Made by a program: the position numbers and the translations under genes. Of a stretch of 64,000 bases of DNA, positions 17,793 to 26,881 are shown in pieces. The notes under the pieces were generated by a model that was not told where the DNA came from, searched no databases, and saw only the letters and a program-made list of their open reading frames with translations. The stretch's first letter is position 1, and the number at the start of each line of letters is the position of its first letter. This DNA is from Methanomassiliicoccus sp. (GTDB lineage Archaea > Thermoplasmatota > Thermoplasmata > Methanomassiliicoccales > Methanomassiliicoccaceae): positions 496,001 to 560,000 of the forward strand of contig JAAYAX010000004.1 of assembly GCA_012719175.1 (NCBI GenBank), read 5' to 3'.

Positions 17793-20294
17793 TTGTTTAG
17801 AGTGCCAGGAAAAAAATTGTTACTAACTTCCATTATCGCATGTGCTGTGGTGATCGCGGTCTTGGGTTCATCGGTCCTTGCCCCGATAACATCCACATCT
17901 AATACGGACCTTCGTTCCTATCTGAGCAAGAAGATCAGCACCTCGATCGTTCTAACTCCCGAGGGATCTGAAAACCGCGTCGGAACCAACGTTCACATCG
18001 ATGGTATGCTCAACGGGACATCTGGCATCAGCGATGCGAAGGTGGGCATCAAGATAATCCCCCCTAATGGTACATTGACCTACCCTGTGCAGGGTCCGAC
18101 GGTCTACACGACAAACGATGGTCGTTTCGATTTTGATTTCATACCCTGTGAAGCCGGATCATACTACCTCATCACCATCTTCTCAGGCACCGTAAAATAC
18201 TCCCTGGCCTCCAAGAGCATGTCCTTGAACGTGGAAGAGGCTTTGATCCCCGAAGAGGAGGGACCGCAGCCTATGGTCAAGAGCAGCTCTCTGATCACGT
18301 TGACCGGTGTCTCGTCGACCGTGGATGTTGGGATAGCTGTTCGGGCTGATGGGCTTCTGAGCTCTGGGTCCGGGATCGCCGGGGCCAATGTCGATCTTCA
18401 GATAGTATTACCTGATGGTACCATGGCCGTCCCTGATCAGGGGGCCCAGTCGATCACTGACGCGGATGGAACGTTCTCCATCGACCACACGCCGGTGGCC
18501 CCAGGGACATATCGCTACATCGCTACGTTTGCCGGTAACGATATCTACAACGCCTCGGAAGCCAACGTGACCTTCGTGGCCGAGATGCCGGTGCCCTCTT
18601 CAAAGGCCAGGACATCCTTGTCCCTGACCGGGGATGCCTCCGTTCTTGTGGGAGGGACGGAGATAGTTACTGGGACCCTTCTTGATGATGATGGAAAGGC
18701 CATCACTGGGGCCACAGTAACTGCGTATACCGTCCGCCCCAACGGGGTCCAGACCGCCTCCTCCAACTTCGTCTTGGATGCCAACGGGCAGTTCACCATA
18801 ACCTACCGCCCCTCCATGGAGGGCGTTTACGTGGTGTACGCTTCCTACGCCGGGGATGATAGCTATGAATCATCGAGCGATTCCATGAGCTTCGCGGTCA
18901 GCTCCCCTCCCATCGTAGATGATGACGATGATGATGCCAAGTACACCATCACCAGCTCAGGGAGCACCTACACTGCCACCGATGCTAATGACAACGTCCT
19001 CACCTCTGGCAGCAACGCTGCCACCGTCATACAGTACGCGCTCGACCGCTTGACCTCCGGCAGAACCGTCCAGGAGAAGGTCCTGCTGAAGGGTCAGTTC
19101 GTCCTCACCACCAGCATCAAGCCGTCCAGCTACACCACGATAGAGCTGGAAGGGAAGGCGACCACCTCCAGCACCTCCATTACCCACATGATCTATGCTA
19201 GCGGCAAGAGCTTCGTGACCATCGAGGGGGGGGAGTGGGACAACAACATGCTCCACACCATCTACAGCTCTGATGGAAAGGCCACCGGCGAGATCGTCAA
19301 TCCCAACGGTAACCCCAATGGAGGACTGGCACGCGATGCTTTCTTCTTTGAGTCATGCAACAACGTGCTCGTTCAGAACCTGAAGGTGCACTCCTCCCCG
19401 TTCGGCAACATGGAGTTCCTGAGCTGCAGTTACTGCACTCTCTACAAGGTAGAGAGCTACGACAGCGGGGACATGTACACCACCGTCAACGCTGACAGGG
19501 GAATCTCCATCATATTCGCGTACTGCAGCAACTGCGTCGTGGACAGCTGCTACATCCACGACAGCGCCCGTGGAGGCTGCTACTTCTACACCGAGGACGA
19601 TGGATCGGTCCAGAGCATCAACAACAACGTGTTCAGGAACAACCGCGTGGAGCGCACCGAGTGCTCCGGCCTGAGCCTCAGCACCAGGGGCAAGGAGGAC
19701 ATCTGCAACGGTGGCCTCATCGAGAACAACACCCTGGTGGACTGTGGCATGGACGGGGTCCACCCCATGATCAATGTTGGCTACAGCGACTCCTCGGGCG
19801 CTAGGTTCACGAGCAACGTGATCGTTCGCGACAACCTCTGCTATGAGACCGGCACGTACCATGCCAGCAAGGGCAGCAACGGGGGCATCTTCTGCTCCTC
19901 CCATGACGGTCTGGTGACCCGCAACGAGGTCCGCAACATCACCGACTTCGGTATGCTCCTCTACGGGGACCGCATCACCGCCAGCTACAACAAGATAGAC
20001 CAGCCCAAGACGCTGTGGGCCCCCGCGATCGTGATCGTGGACTCCAACTACGCCGAGGTGGTGTACAACGAGATCTACGATCGGGCAGGGTCCGCGAGCC
20101 GGGACAGCATAGTGGTGTACGGGCCTAACAGCTACAACCACATCGCCTTCAACCACATCGAGAACTCGGTCCGCTACGCCGTGGACATCTCGGCGTCCTC
20201 ATGCGTGGGGAACATCGTGGAGGGGAACGACATCGTGGGCAGCGGTACCATCCACAACGTGGGCACCAGCACTGTGGTCCGTAATAACACTTGA
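17793..20294 (+). CDS. Secreted protein: three Ig-like domains plus beta-helix
   Basis: 833 residues. A basic start and hydrophobic helix (about 6-32) give export. Three Ig-like (bacterial Big/carboxypeptidase-regulatory-like) repeats follow at about 50-150, 165-265 and 270-370, each with VG..V...G.L and a late GTYRYIATFAG-like strand. An Asp-rich linker (DDDDDD, about residues 375-381, possibly calcium-binding) leads into the cap module and a right-handed beta-helix (about 385-833) paralogous to the neighbouring proteins, with HDSARGGCYFYTEDDG. The start is TTG at 17793 behind GGTGGTT. It is likely a surface-exposed adhesin or glycan-active protein; no C-terminal anchor is seen. Confidence 0.82.
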   Translation: MFRVPGKKLLLTSIIACAVVIAVLGSSVLAPITSTSNTDLRSYLSKKISTSIVLTPEGSENRVGTNVHIDGMLNGTSGISDAKVGIKIIPPNGTLTYPVQGPTVYTTNDGRFDFDFIPCEAGSYYLITIFSGTVKYSLASKSMSLNVEEALIPEEEGPQPMVKSSSLITLTGVSSTVDVGIAVRADGLLSSGSGIAGANVDLQIVLPDGTMAVPDQGAQSITDADGTFSIDHTPVAPGTYRYIATFAGNDIYNASEANVTFVAEMPVPSSKARTSLSLTGDASVLVGGTEIVTGTLLDDDGKAITGATVTAYTVRPNGVQTASSNFVLDANGQFTITYRPSMEGVYVVYASYAGDDSYESSSDSMSFAVSSPPIVDDDDDDAKYTITSSGSTYTATDANDNVLTSGSNAATVIQYALDRLTSGRTVQEKVLLKGQFVLTTSIKPSSYTTIELEGKATTSSTSITHMIYASGKSFVTIEGGEWDNNMLHTIYSSDGKATGEIVNPNGNPNGGLARDAFFFESCNNVLVQNLKVHSSPFGNMEFLSCSYCTLYKVESYDSGDMYTTVNADRGISIIFAYCSNCVVDSCYIHDSARGGCYFYTEDDGSVQSINNNVFRNNRVERTECSGLSLSTRGKEDICNGGLIENNTLVDCGMDGVHPMINVGYSDSSGARFTSNVIVRDNLCYETGTYHASKGSNGGIFCSSHDGLVTRNEVRNITDFGMLLYGDRITASYNKIDQPKTLWAPAIVIVDSNYAEVVYNEIYDRAGSASRDSIVVYGPNSYNHIAFNHIENSVRYAVDISASSCVGNIVEGNDIVGSGTIHNVGTSTVVRNNT

Positions 20295-20534
20295 TCCGAG
20301 GGCATCTCGATGAAGTATGGCCTAGGCGGCTGCACGCGCATCAAACCCCTTCCCCTTCCTTTTCCGGCCATGGGGGCGGCGATTGTCGCCCTTTCGAAAG
20401 CTGGCAGATATATTTATTTCAGATATTATTAGAAAGTTATAATAATGGTGAGCTCCCGATATAGACAAACATTATCCGAGTGAAAACGGATACCGTTCCC
20501 GCGTCACAGCCCGGGTGTATCGAGGAGGGCATCA

Positions 20535-22259
20535 GTGCGTAGTTCGAAGAATCACCTCAGCAAGACCGTATCGTTGACCATAGCTGTGATGTTGATCATC
20601 GTCATGGTCATCGCTGCGCTGGGCGTGGTCCTGTCCTCCAGGAGCTCGTCGTCCATCAGTCTGATGCCTGACTCCACCTCCACCGAGGTTGGCACCAAGG
20701 TGCATGCTGCAGGGCTCTTGCGTGGCTCCAGCGGCATCGCCAACGCATCGGTGAGCCTTAAGGTGGCCTTGCCGGACGGCAGCTTCTCCTACCCCCTTCA
20801 GGGACGCACCGTCGATACCTCCGCCGAGGGAGCTTTCTCCTTTGATTACGTGCCCATCATGGCGGGCGAGCATGAGCTCATAGCGACCTTCAACGACGAC
20901 GGCACGTACGGATCAACCGTGACCAGCGCCAAGATAACCGCTGAGGTCCCCACCAACCATGATGTGCCCAGCTTTGTTGTCGTCAGAGACGATGAGACCT
21001 ACCGCGTACAGAACAGCTCCGGCATCTACGTCTACAATGACACCGACGCCGCATCGGCCATACAGATAGCCATCGACTCTCTGACCCCAGGGAGGGATAC
21101 GAGGGAAAAGGTCCTGCTGCGGGGCACTTTCGTCCTAAAGGATGCCATCAACATGCGGAACAACACCGTCATTCAACTGGATGGTAAGGTGTTCATGGAG
21201 GATGGGTCGAACACGCACATGGTGGTGGCGGAGAATGAGAGCGAGTTCGAGATCGTGGGCGGGGAATGGGACGCGAACCAGGCCGGCCAGGAGTACGGAG
21301 GTACGGACCGTGATGCCTTCCAGTTCATGTACTGCAACAACTTCACCGTCAGGAACCTGGCGGTCCACGACTCCCCGTACGATAATGTAGCGTGCATCCG
21401 GTGCTACAACGTGACCATCTCCGGCATCGAAACGTACAACGCCGGCAACATCGCCAAGGGCACGGGATGGCAGGGGCACGGCCTGATGCTGGTGGAGTCC
21501 AACAACTGCTCGGTCATCGGCTGCCACATCCACGACTGCGCCGCTGGCGGCTGCTACTTCTACTGCGAGAACGACAGCATCGAGCGGAGCGTTAACAACA
21601 ACGTATTGCGTGGTAATCGAGTGGAGAGGACGGAGACCTCTGGTCTGAGCATCAGCCTGCGCGGTACGGAGGATCAGGGCGTTAACAACCTCATCGAGCA
21701 GAACACGATCGTGGACTGCGGGATCGATGGGGAGCACTACGGCATCAATCTGGGCTTCGGGAACCCGCTCGTCTATGCCCAGAACTGCACCGTCCAGAAC
21801 AACCTGGTGTACGAGACCGGGGACTTCTACTCCATCGGAGGGGTGGGCGCCGGCATCGTGGCCATCTCCCACCGCTCCTGCATCGCCAACAACGTCATCT
21901 TCGACACCACCGACGTTGGGATCTGCATCATTGGAGATCATAACATCGTGAGCTTCAACAGCGTGGATGTGGTCCGCACCCCCTACTATCCGGGCATCCA
22001 GATCGCGGACGGGTCATACAACGAGGTGGTCAACAACACCATCACCAACTGCGAGGAGGGCATCACGGTAGAGACCACGTGGACGAACGAGAGCAGCTAC
22101 AACCTCATAGCGTACAACCGCATCGAGAACATGGCCAAGTACGTGGTGATGGTAAGCGGGGCCGAGGACGTCGGCAATATGATCGAGCACAACACCTTCG
22201 TGGGTTCCCGGACCATCATCGACCGGGGAACAGACACGTTGATACGGTTCAACAACTGA
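20535..22259 (+). CDS. Secreted protein: one Ig-like domain plus beta-helix
   Basis: 574 residues, third member of the tandem set. GTG at 20535 follows GAGGAGG (20522-20528) by six bases. It has an N-terminal helix (about 8-33), one Ig-like repeat (about 40-140, TEVGTKVHAAGLLRGSSGIA), the cap module (YRVQNSSGIYVYNDTDAASA) and a beta-helix (about 160-574). HDCAAGGCYFYCEND and the GTEDQGVNNLIEQNTIVD block match the other two nearly position for position. The Ig count differs between the three (0, 3, 1), so Ig domains seem to be gained or lost as units. Surface location is inferred; the function is unknown. Confidence 0.82.
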   Translation: MRSSKNHLSKTVSLTIAVMLIIVMVIAALGVVLSSRSSSSISLMPDSTSTEVGTKVHAAGLLRGSSGIANASVSLKVALPDGSFSYPLQGRTVDTSAEGAFSFDYVPIMAGEHELIATFNDDGTYGSTVTSAKITAEVPTNHDVPSFVVVRDDETYRVQNSSGIYVYNDTDAASAIQIAIDSLTPGRDTREKVLLRGTFVLKDAINMRNNTVIQLDGKVFMEDGSNTHMVVAENESEFEIVGGEWDANQAGQEYGGTDRDAFQFMYCNNFTVRNLAVHDSPYDNVACIRCYNVTISGIETYNAGNIAKGTGWQGHGLMLVESNNCSVIGCHIHDCAAGGCYFYCENDSIERSVNNNVLRGNRVERTETSGLSISLRGTEDQGVNNLIEQNTIVDCGIDGEHYGINLGFGNPLVYAQNCTVQNNLVYETGDFYSIGGVGAGIVAISHRSCIANNVIFDTTDVGICIIGDHNIVSFNSVDVVRTPYYPGIQIADGSYNEVVNNTITNCEEGITVETTWTNESSYNLIAYNRIENMAKYVVMVSGAEDVGNMIEHNTFVGSRTIIDRGTDTLIRFNN

Positions 22260-22292
22260 AGCCTCGCAACGAAGCTCTTCGATTGGGTCTGG

Positions 22293-23705
22293 TCACTTTT
22301 CCTCCACCTCGCTGAAGGCTCTGTCGAAGGGGTCCCCCGAGATCTGGCTTATGACCCTGCGCTTCTTCCCGGCCCCGGAGGCGTGGATCGTGCCGACCTT
22401 CTCGACCCGTATCGTAATCTCCTCTCCCAGTGCGGATGTGAACATTTGTTGCAGGAGCTCCTCGTCCTCAGCGGAGAAATCCTCCAACGGCACGATCCTC
22501 ACAGTCAGGGAGTCGATGGAGCCCTGGACGATCTGACCTTCTAGCACGTTCCGGGCGCTCTTCAGCAGCGAGGTGATCGCCAACGGGGTCACGATCCTGC
22601 CAGAGGGAGTGATGATGAGGTCGTCGGCCTTGGACTCCACGGGGTGAATGGTCGGTGTTCTCCTACCACAGCTGCAATCCTCGCCGGTGTACCCTGTGAG
22701 GTCATTGAGCTGATAGCGTATCAGGGGCATGGCCTGGTTGGCCAGCGCTGTCACCACCGTGGACCCGCGCTCCCCTTCTCCCACCTGCTCACCGTTGTTC
22801 ACGATCTCCAGGACCCCGTCCAGCATCGCCAGATGGTAGCTGCCCTTCTCGCACTCCGCCGCCGTGACCGCGTGCTCGATCTGGCCGTAGAAGCCGAATG
22901 CTCTACATTGGAACCTATCCTCGATCAGCTCCCTCTCGAAGCCATGCAATGGTTCGGAGCTGTACAGCACCGCCTTGAGGGGGAGGTGCTCATCGTATCT
23001 CTCTAGAAACTTTGCGAGTATGTATCCAGCGGACGGGTAGCACTGCAGTATCTGCACCTTGTTGTTCTTCAAACTGTCGAGGATGCGCCGGGAGGTCTGC
23101 ACAGAAATGCATTTGGAAGAGTAGAGAAACCTGTTCATGACGAAGGACCTGCGATACAGGGTCGTATCCGCGCAGTCAGTGATGGCCTGGTCGCCCACGA
23201 ACCGAGCTGCCCTCTCCCCACGATATCCTGCCCAGTGGTCTCGTAGCAGGGAGCTCGCCCGGTTGAGCTTGATGGCATCAGTGGATATCCTGACCTTCAA
23301 GGGAGATATTGTTGTGCCGGACGTGTACTGGACCTTTGAGCGGACGCTCTTGCGCGACTGAAGATCGTCGTAGTTGATACGCACGTCCTCCTTGGTGATC
23401 ATGGGCAGCTTGTCCAGGTCCTTCACGGTGCGAACGCTCTCGACGTCCACCCGTTCCTGATCGTAGAGCCGCCGGTAGAAGGGGACGTTATCATATGCGT
23501 ATCGAACCACCTGCCGCAGCTTCGTGCTCTGGTACCTGTCCAGCTCCTCCCTGCTCCAGGACTGCACCGCCTTCAGCTGTTCGAGGTATCGTCCCGTTGT
23601 CGGGGACCGGTCCAGGGCCCAGCTTGTGGTCTCCACAAGATTGATGCCGATCGTTTGAAGGGACCGCGGGCATGCTCTGTACGCTTTCATCATCGCATTC
23701 GCCAT
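22293..23705 (-). CDS. PaaK/CapK-like adenylate-forming protein (paralog 1)
   Basis: About 470 residues of the phenylacetate-CoA ligase-like (PaaK/CapK, COG1541) group. RYAYDNVPFYRRLYD is the family's opening block. QYTSGTTISPLKVR is the ATP-binding P-loop-like region, followed by SSEPLHGFERELIEDRFQCRAFGFYGQIE (here with GQIEH) and the hinge RYQLNDLTGYTGEDCSCGRR, a Cys-containing turn. Members linked to capsules are thought to activate an acyl group for transfer to the glycan, but none is well proven. The start is ATG at 23705 (or 23708) after AAGGAGGG. It is divergent from the GINT1-like gene, the same layout as at 48802/50515. Confidence 0.82.
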   Translation of the reverse strand: MANAMMKAYRACPRSLQTIGINLVETTSWALDRSPTTGRYLEQLKAVQSWSREELDRYQSTKLRQVVRYAYDNVPFYRRLYDQERVDVESVRTVKDLDKLPMITKEDVRINYDDLQSRKSVRSKVQYTSGTTISPLKVRISTDAIKLNRASSLLRDHWAGYRGERAARFVGDQAITDCADTTLYRRSFVMNRFLYSSKCISVQTSRRILDSLKNNKVQILQCYPSAGYILAKFLERYDEHLPLKAVLYSSEPLHGFERELIEDRFQCRAFGFYGQIEHAVTAAECEKGSYHLAMLDGVLEIVNNGEQVGEGERGSTVVTALANQAMPLIRYQLNDLTGYTGEDCSCGRRTPTIHPVESKADDLIITPSGRIVTPLAITSLLKSARNVLEGQIVQGSIDSLTVRIVPLEDFSAEDEELLQQMFTSALGEEITIRVEKVGTIHASGAGKKRRVISQISGDPFDRAFSEVEEK

Positions 23706-23905
23706 CATCAACCCTCCTTGCCCGTCAGCATCCGATACAAGCTCGTCCTTCTAGGATGAGACCCCGACCTCAGTATGCACATATTTACCCTTGGCAAGCC
23801 TGCCGCCTCCTCCATGAACGAGGACTGGCAGACCTTGAATCTCCGATGGTGGTAATTCCTGCACCCAGAGGCATATGTCTGAAAAATTTCCATTCTGTAA
23901 TAACA

Positions 23906-23947
23906 TAACGGCCAATTTTTATTACCTCGGGAGGCATATTGCCGTTA
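23906..23947. promoter_or_regulatory. Inverted repeat around the GINT1-like start
   Basis: TAACGGC (23906-23912) and GCCGTTA (23941-23947) are exact inverted copies. They flank an AT box (AATTTTTATTA), a GGGAGG ribosome site at 23929-23934 and the TTG start. An operator for a regulator is one explanation. The same pair of seven-base arms occurs at 889-895 / 936-942. Confidence 0.35.
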
Positions 23948-25612
23948 AATGGGCGGTTCAGGATGAGGCCCAAGTTAAGGATCGGAACGTTATCTGCTGG
24001 TCAAAGAGTTCCTTATTGGGCCGCCAGGATGATGGAGAGGATAGGAACGTCGTCCTATGCCGAGATCGGCCTGCATGTAACGGTCGGAACGAGCGACAGG
24101 GAAGGCCATCGCCCACCATCAAGCCGGTCCCTGCTCTACCGTGCCCACGAGGCCGCCGACGAACTGGTGTGTAAAACCCCACTCCTCATGGGCGGCTCGG
24201 GCCGACCTGATCCCTTCAAGCACGAGGACCTGCCAGCGGTGCTGGATGGGGTTGAGCGGTTCCATCTAGGCGACGGTCAACGCCCTGTCAAGGCATCTCC
24301 GGACGTTTTCGATAGGCTGAAGAGAAAGGACCTCGACGTCCTTGTCGATGCCGGCAGTGAGCTCGATCTGGATGACATCTCCGCGGCTTCCAGGTACGGG
24401 GTGCTTTCCTTCTTCCCGGGGGATTGCATGAGGTACGACGGCAGGAGCGCCGGGTTCTGGGAGATCTATGACGGCGCCCTGGCCACCAGCTCCCATGTGA
24501 GGAGGACGCACGGCGGTAGAACTTTTCCCGTCTATCTCTCCTACTCCCGCACGGTCAACTGGTCCGAGAAAAGGAATCGGGAGCAGGCGTACCTCAAGGG
24601 AATATCGTTCATCCCCCGGGTGCTCGAAGCTCTCTGCCATGGGGGTGAGGAGGCCATCTCACCGGTCACGGACGAGGGCGCCGCGTGCGCTTCATCGTCA
24701 AGGCCTTCACCCGGCAACCTAGACGTGGTGAAGTTTCATTTTCGTAACCTGCCCCGGAACGCCCGGATCATCATCAGGAAGACGCTGTATCGGGAGAGCT
24801 GGGCCATCCGTTACAAGCTGGGGGAGAACATGCCCACCTCGTTCGAGGACTTCGTCGCCATGGAGCCTCCTAAGGGGGTGTGGTGGGGGGACCCGCATGT
24901 TGCTAGACATGGTGATGATCTCCTCATCTTCATCGAGGAGCTGCAGCTGCCCTTCGGGAAGAACCATGGGCACATCTCCGTGATAAAGATGGACCCTCAA
25001 GGAAGGTATGAGCGGCCAGTTAAGGTCCTGGAGAGACCGTACCACCTTTCGAACCCTCTCGTCTTCGAGTGGGAGGGGAGACGCTTTCTCGTTCCCGAGT
25101 CAGCGCACGGACGCACCATCGAGCTGTACGAGGCCGTTGAATTCCCCTACGGGTGGAAGCTCGTGAAGAACATCATGACCGACGTCCACGCCGTGGACAC
25201 CACCATCGTGCGCAGGGACGGCCTGTGGTGGTTGTTCTGCAACATCAAGGAGAACGAGGGGGCGCCCCTCAACGATGAGCTGTTCCTATTCTACGCCGAT
25301 GATCTGTTTACGGATAGTTGGACGCCACATCCCCTCAACCCGGTGATCACGGATGTGAGGCGCGCCCGGCCAGCGGGGGCGTTCTTCGAGCAGGACGGGG
25401 TGCTGTACCGTCCCTCACAGGACTGCTCTGTATGCTATGGATACGCGATCAACATCAACAAGGTCCTGAGGCTGGACAAGCAGCACTATGAGGAGGAGCA
25501 GGTCGGTTACATCGAGCCCGGCCGGTTCGGGGGCGCGTCCCGGGTGCACACCATGAACCACGTCCCCGGGATCACCGTGGTCGACACCTTCGCTGACCTG
25601 CCCAGGTTCTAA
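23939..25612 (+). CDS. GINT1-like protein: formyltransferase-like domain plus beta-propeller
   Basis: 557 residues. The N-terminal about 200 (LRIGTLSAGQRVPYWAARMM, YGVLSFFPGD) resemble a methionyl-tRNA/sugar formyltransferase fold but lack a clear folate-site HPSLLP. The C-terminal about 300 residues resemble a five-bladed propeller like GH43 and the N-terminal domain of plant GINT1 glycosyltransferases: WWGDPHVARHGDDLLIFIEE, GHISVIKMD, FLVPES, TDVHAVDTTIVRRDGLWWLFCN, RPAGAFFEQDGVLYRPSQDC. The last is highly conserved in the paralog at 50515. The function is unknown; sugar formylation or glycan binding are guesses. TTG at 23939 follows GGGAGG; ATG at 23963 is possible. Confidence 0.7.
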   Translation: MPLNGRFRMRPKLRIGTLSAGQRVPYWAARMMERIGTSSYAEIGLHVTVGTSDREGHRPPSSRSLLYRAHEAADELVCKTPLLMGGSGRPDPFKHEDLPAVLDGVERFHLGDGQRPVKASPDVFDRLKRKDLDVLVDAGSELDLDDISAASRYGVLSFFPGDCMRYDGRSAGFWEIYDGALATSSHVRRTHGGRTFPVYLSYSRTVNWSEKRNREQAYLKGISFIPRVLEALCHGGEEAISPVTDEGAACASSSRPSPGNLDVVKFHFRNLPRNARIIIRKTLYRESWAIRYKLGENMPTSFEDFVAMEPPKGVWWGDPHVARHGDDLLIFIEELQLPFGKNHGHISVIKMDPQGRYERPVKVLERPYHLSNPLVFEWEGRRFLVPESAHGRTIELYEAVEFPYGWKLVKNIMTDVHAVDTTIVRRDGLWWLFCNIKENEGAPLNDELFLFYADDLFTDSWTPHPLNPVITDVRRARPAGAFFEQDGVLYRPSQDCSVCYGYAININKVLRLDKQHYEEEQVGYIEPGRFGGASRVHTMNHVPGITVVDTFADLPRF

Positions 25613-25624
25613 GAAGCATGACGT

Positions 25625-26881
25625 TCAGTCTTTCGTCTCCCTGCCCATAATCTCATCGTAAAGGGCTGAGAGCTGGGAGACTATGTTCGTCCACGTGTAC
25701 CTCTGCGCGTGCTGTGAGATCCTTTCTACGCTCCACTCGCGCCCTAGGGCTTCGTTGATCGCCAGCGCCAGGCCGTGCGGGTCCGAAGGCTCGCATAGGA
25801 CACCCATCTCTCCGGTTATGACATCAGGTATTCCCCCCACCCAGGTCCCAATGAACGGCCTGCCGCATCCCAGGCACTCGAACATCACCGTGGGGTTGCC
25901 CTCCTTGAGGCTGGGGAGTACGAAAATATCGGCGGCGTTCATCCAGTCGGCCACCTGCGCCGATGTTATAGGGTCATAAAGGAAATGGACGCGGTCCTCC
26001 AGGCCCAGCTTCTTTACCTGCTCTGCGAGCGCATCCCTGAGAGAACCGTTCCCGATGATGTAAAGGCGAACATCCTGGTGCTGGGCGGCGACCTCTCTCA
26101 TGGCCTCGATGAGGTACCGGTGGCCCTTCACCTCCTCCAGGTACCCGACGGTCACCAGCACCCTTCCCTCGGGTGGTATGCCCGCCTCCTTCCTCGCTTC
26201 CCCTCGCTCGATGGGTCGGAAGGTGCGGGGATCGAAGCCGTTGGGAACGGAGACTATTTTCTTGTCGGGTCCGGCGATATCTTGGAACGCTTTTATCCAG
26301 GAGGGCGAGGTGACGATGATGGCATTGGTCTCCTGCAACGTCCTGCGGACGAGGTATTTGACCGTAGCGCTGCCGTTCTGGTAGAACTCTATAAAGCCAC
26401 CTCCATGAACGTGAACGACCGTGCGAACCCTGGAGATATGTTTGCTCCACATAACATATGGGACGTTGCGCAGGAAGCTGTAGTACGATGCGGTATGAAC
26501 GTGCACGATCTGGGGACGTCCTTTCCTAGACCTTCTGAAATACCGCAGCACATCCCGGAGGTCCTGGATAAAAAGCGTGCTGGTGGACGGTCTTTCTCCC
26601 GCCGGCCCCGTCCGATACACCTCGATCTCGTACCTACCTTCGGATGGGAAGCCATCCCGGACCTTCTCCACGAAGTTGGCCACGCCTCCCCGGGGAGGGG
26701 GCAGGGGGCCTATCATCAGAACGGCGGTCCTCCTGTCTGCAATGACAATGGGACCGTCGGGTTTCTGCTCCATTACAGCCTGGGCATTGGTCGAATGGAT
26801 ATATCTTGATACCTTCGGCGTTCGGGTCTGGGTCCCGCTAACCGATGACCGCGGCGACCGTGTCCATCCGGACGCCATCAT
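25625..26881 (-). CDS. Glycosyltransferase family 4
   Basis: About 418 residues. The opening MIGPLPPPRGGVANFVEK is the classic GT4 acceptor-domain loop, VHVHGGGF follows near 160, and SVPNGFDPRTF starts the donor half. There TVGYLEEVKGHRYLIEAM, IIGNGS and the E-x7-E block EGNPTVMFE are seen. The start overlaps the upstream membrane-protein gene as ATGA (26881-26878), so the two are translationally coupled; a GTG at 26905 and an ATG at 26773 are alternatives. It is likely cytoplasmic, adding a sugar to the glycan handled by its membrane partner. It converges on the GINT1-like gene with 12 bases between stops. Confidence 0.87.
   Translation of the reverse strand: MMASGWTRSPRSSVSGTQTRTPKVSRYIHSTNAQAVMEQKPDGPIVIADRRTAVLMIGPLPPPRGGVANFVEKVRDGFPSEGRYEIEVYRTGPAGERPSTSTLFIQDLRDVLRYFRRSRKGRPQIVHVHTASYYSFLRNVPYVMWSKHISRVRTVVHVHGGGFIEFYQNGSATVKYLVRRTLQETNAIIVTSPSWIKAFQDIAGPDKKIVSVPNGFDPRTFRPIERGEARKEAGIPPEGRVLVTVGYLEEVKGHRYLIEAMREVAAQHQDVRLYIIGNGSLRDALAEQVKKLGLEDRVHFLYDPITSAQVADWMNAADIFVLPSLKEGNPTVMFECLGCGRPFIGTWVGGIPDVITGEMGVLCEPSDPHGLALAINEALGREWSVERISQHAQRYTWTNIVSQLSALYDEIMGRETKD

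Noticed and set aside
21135-21941. Long minus-strand frame opposite a beta-helix gene
   Set aside because: Shadow frame caused by GC-rich third codon positions; the plus-strand frame has a signal helix, Ig domain and paralogs.
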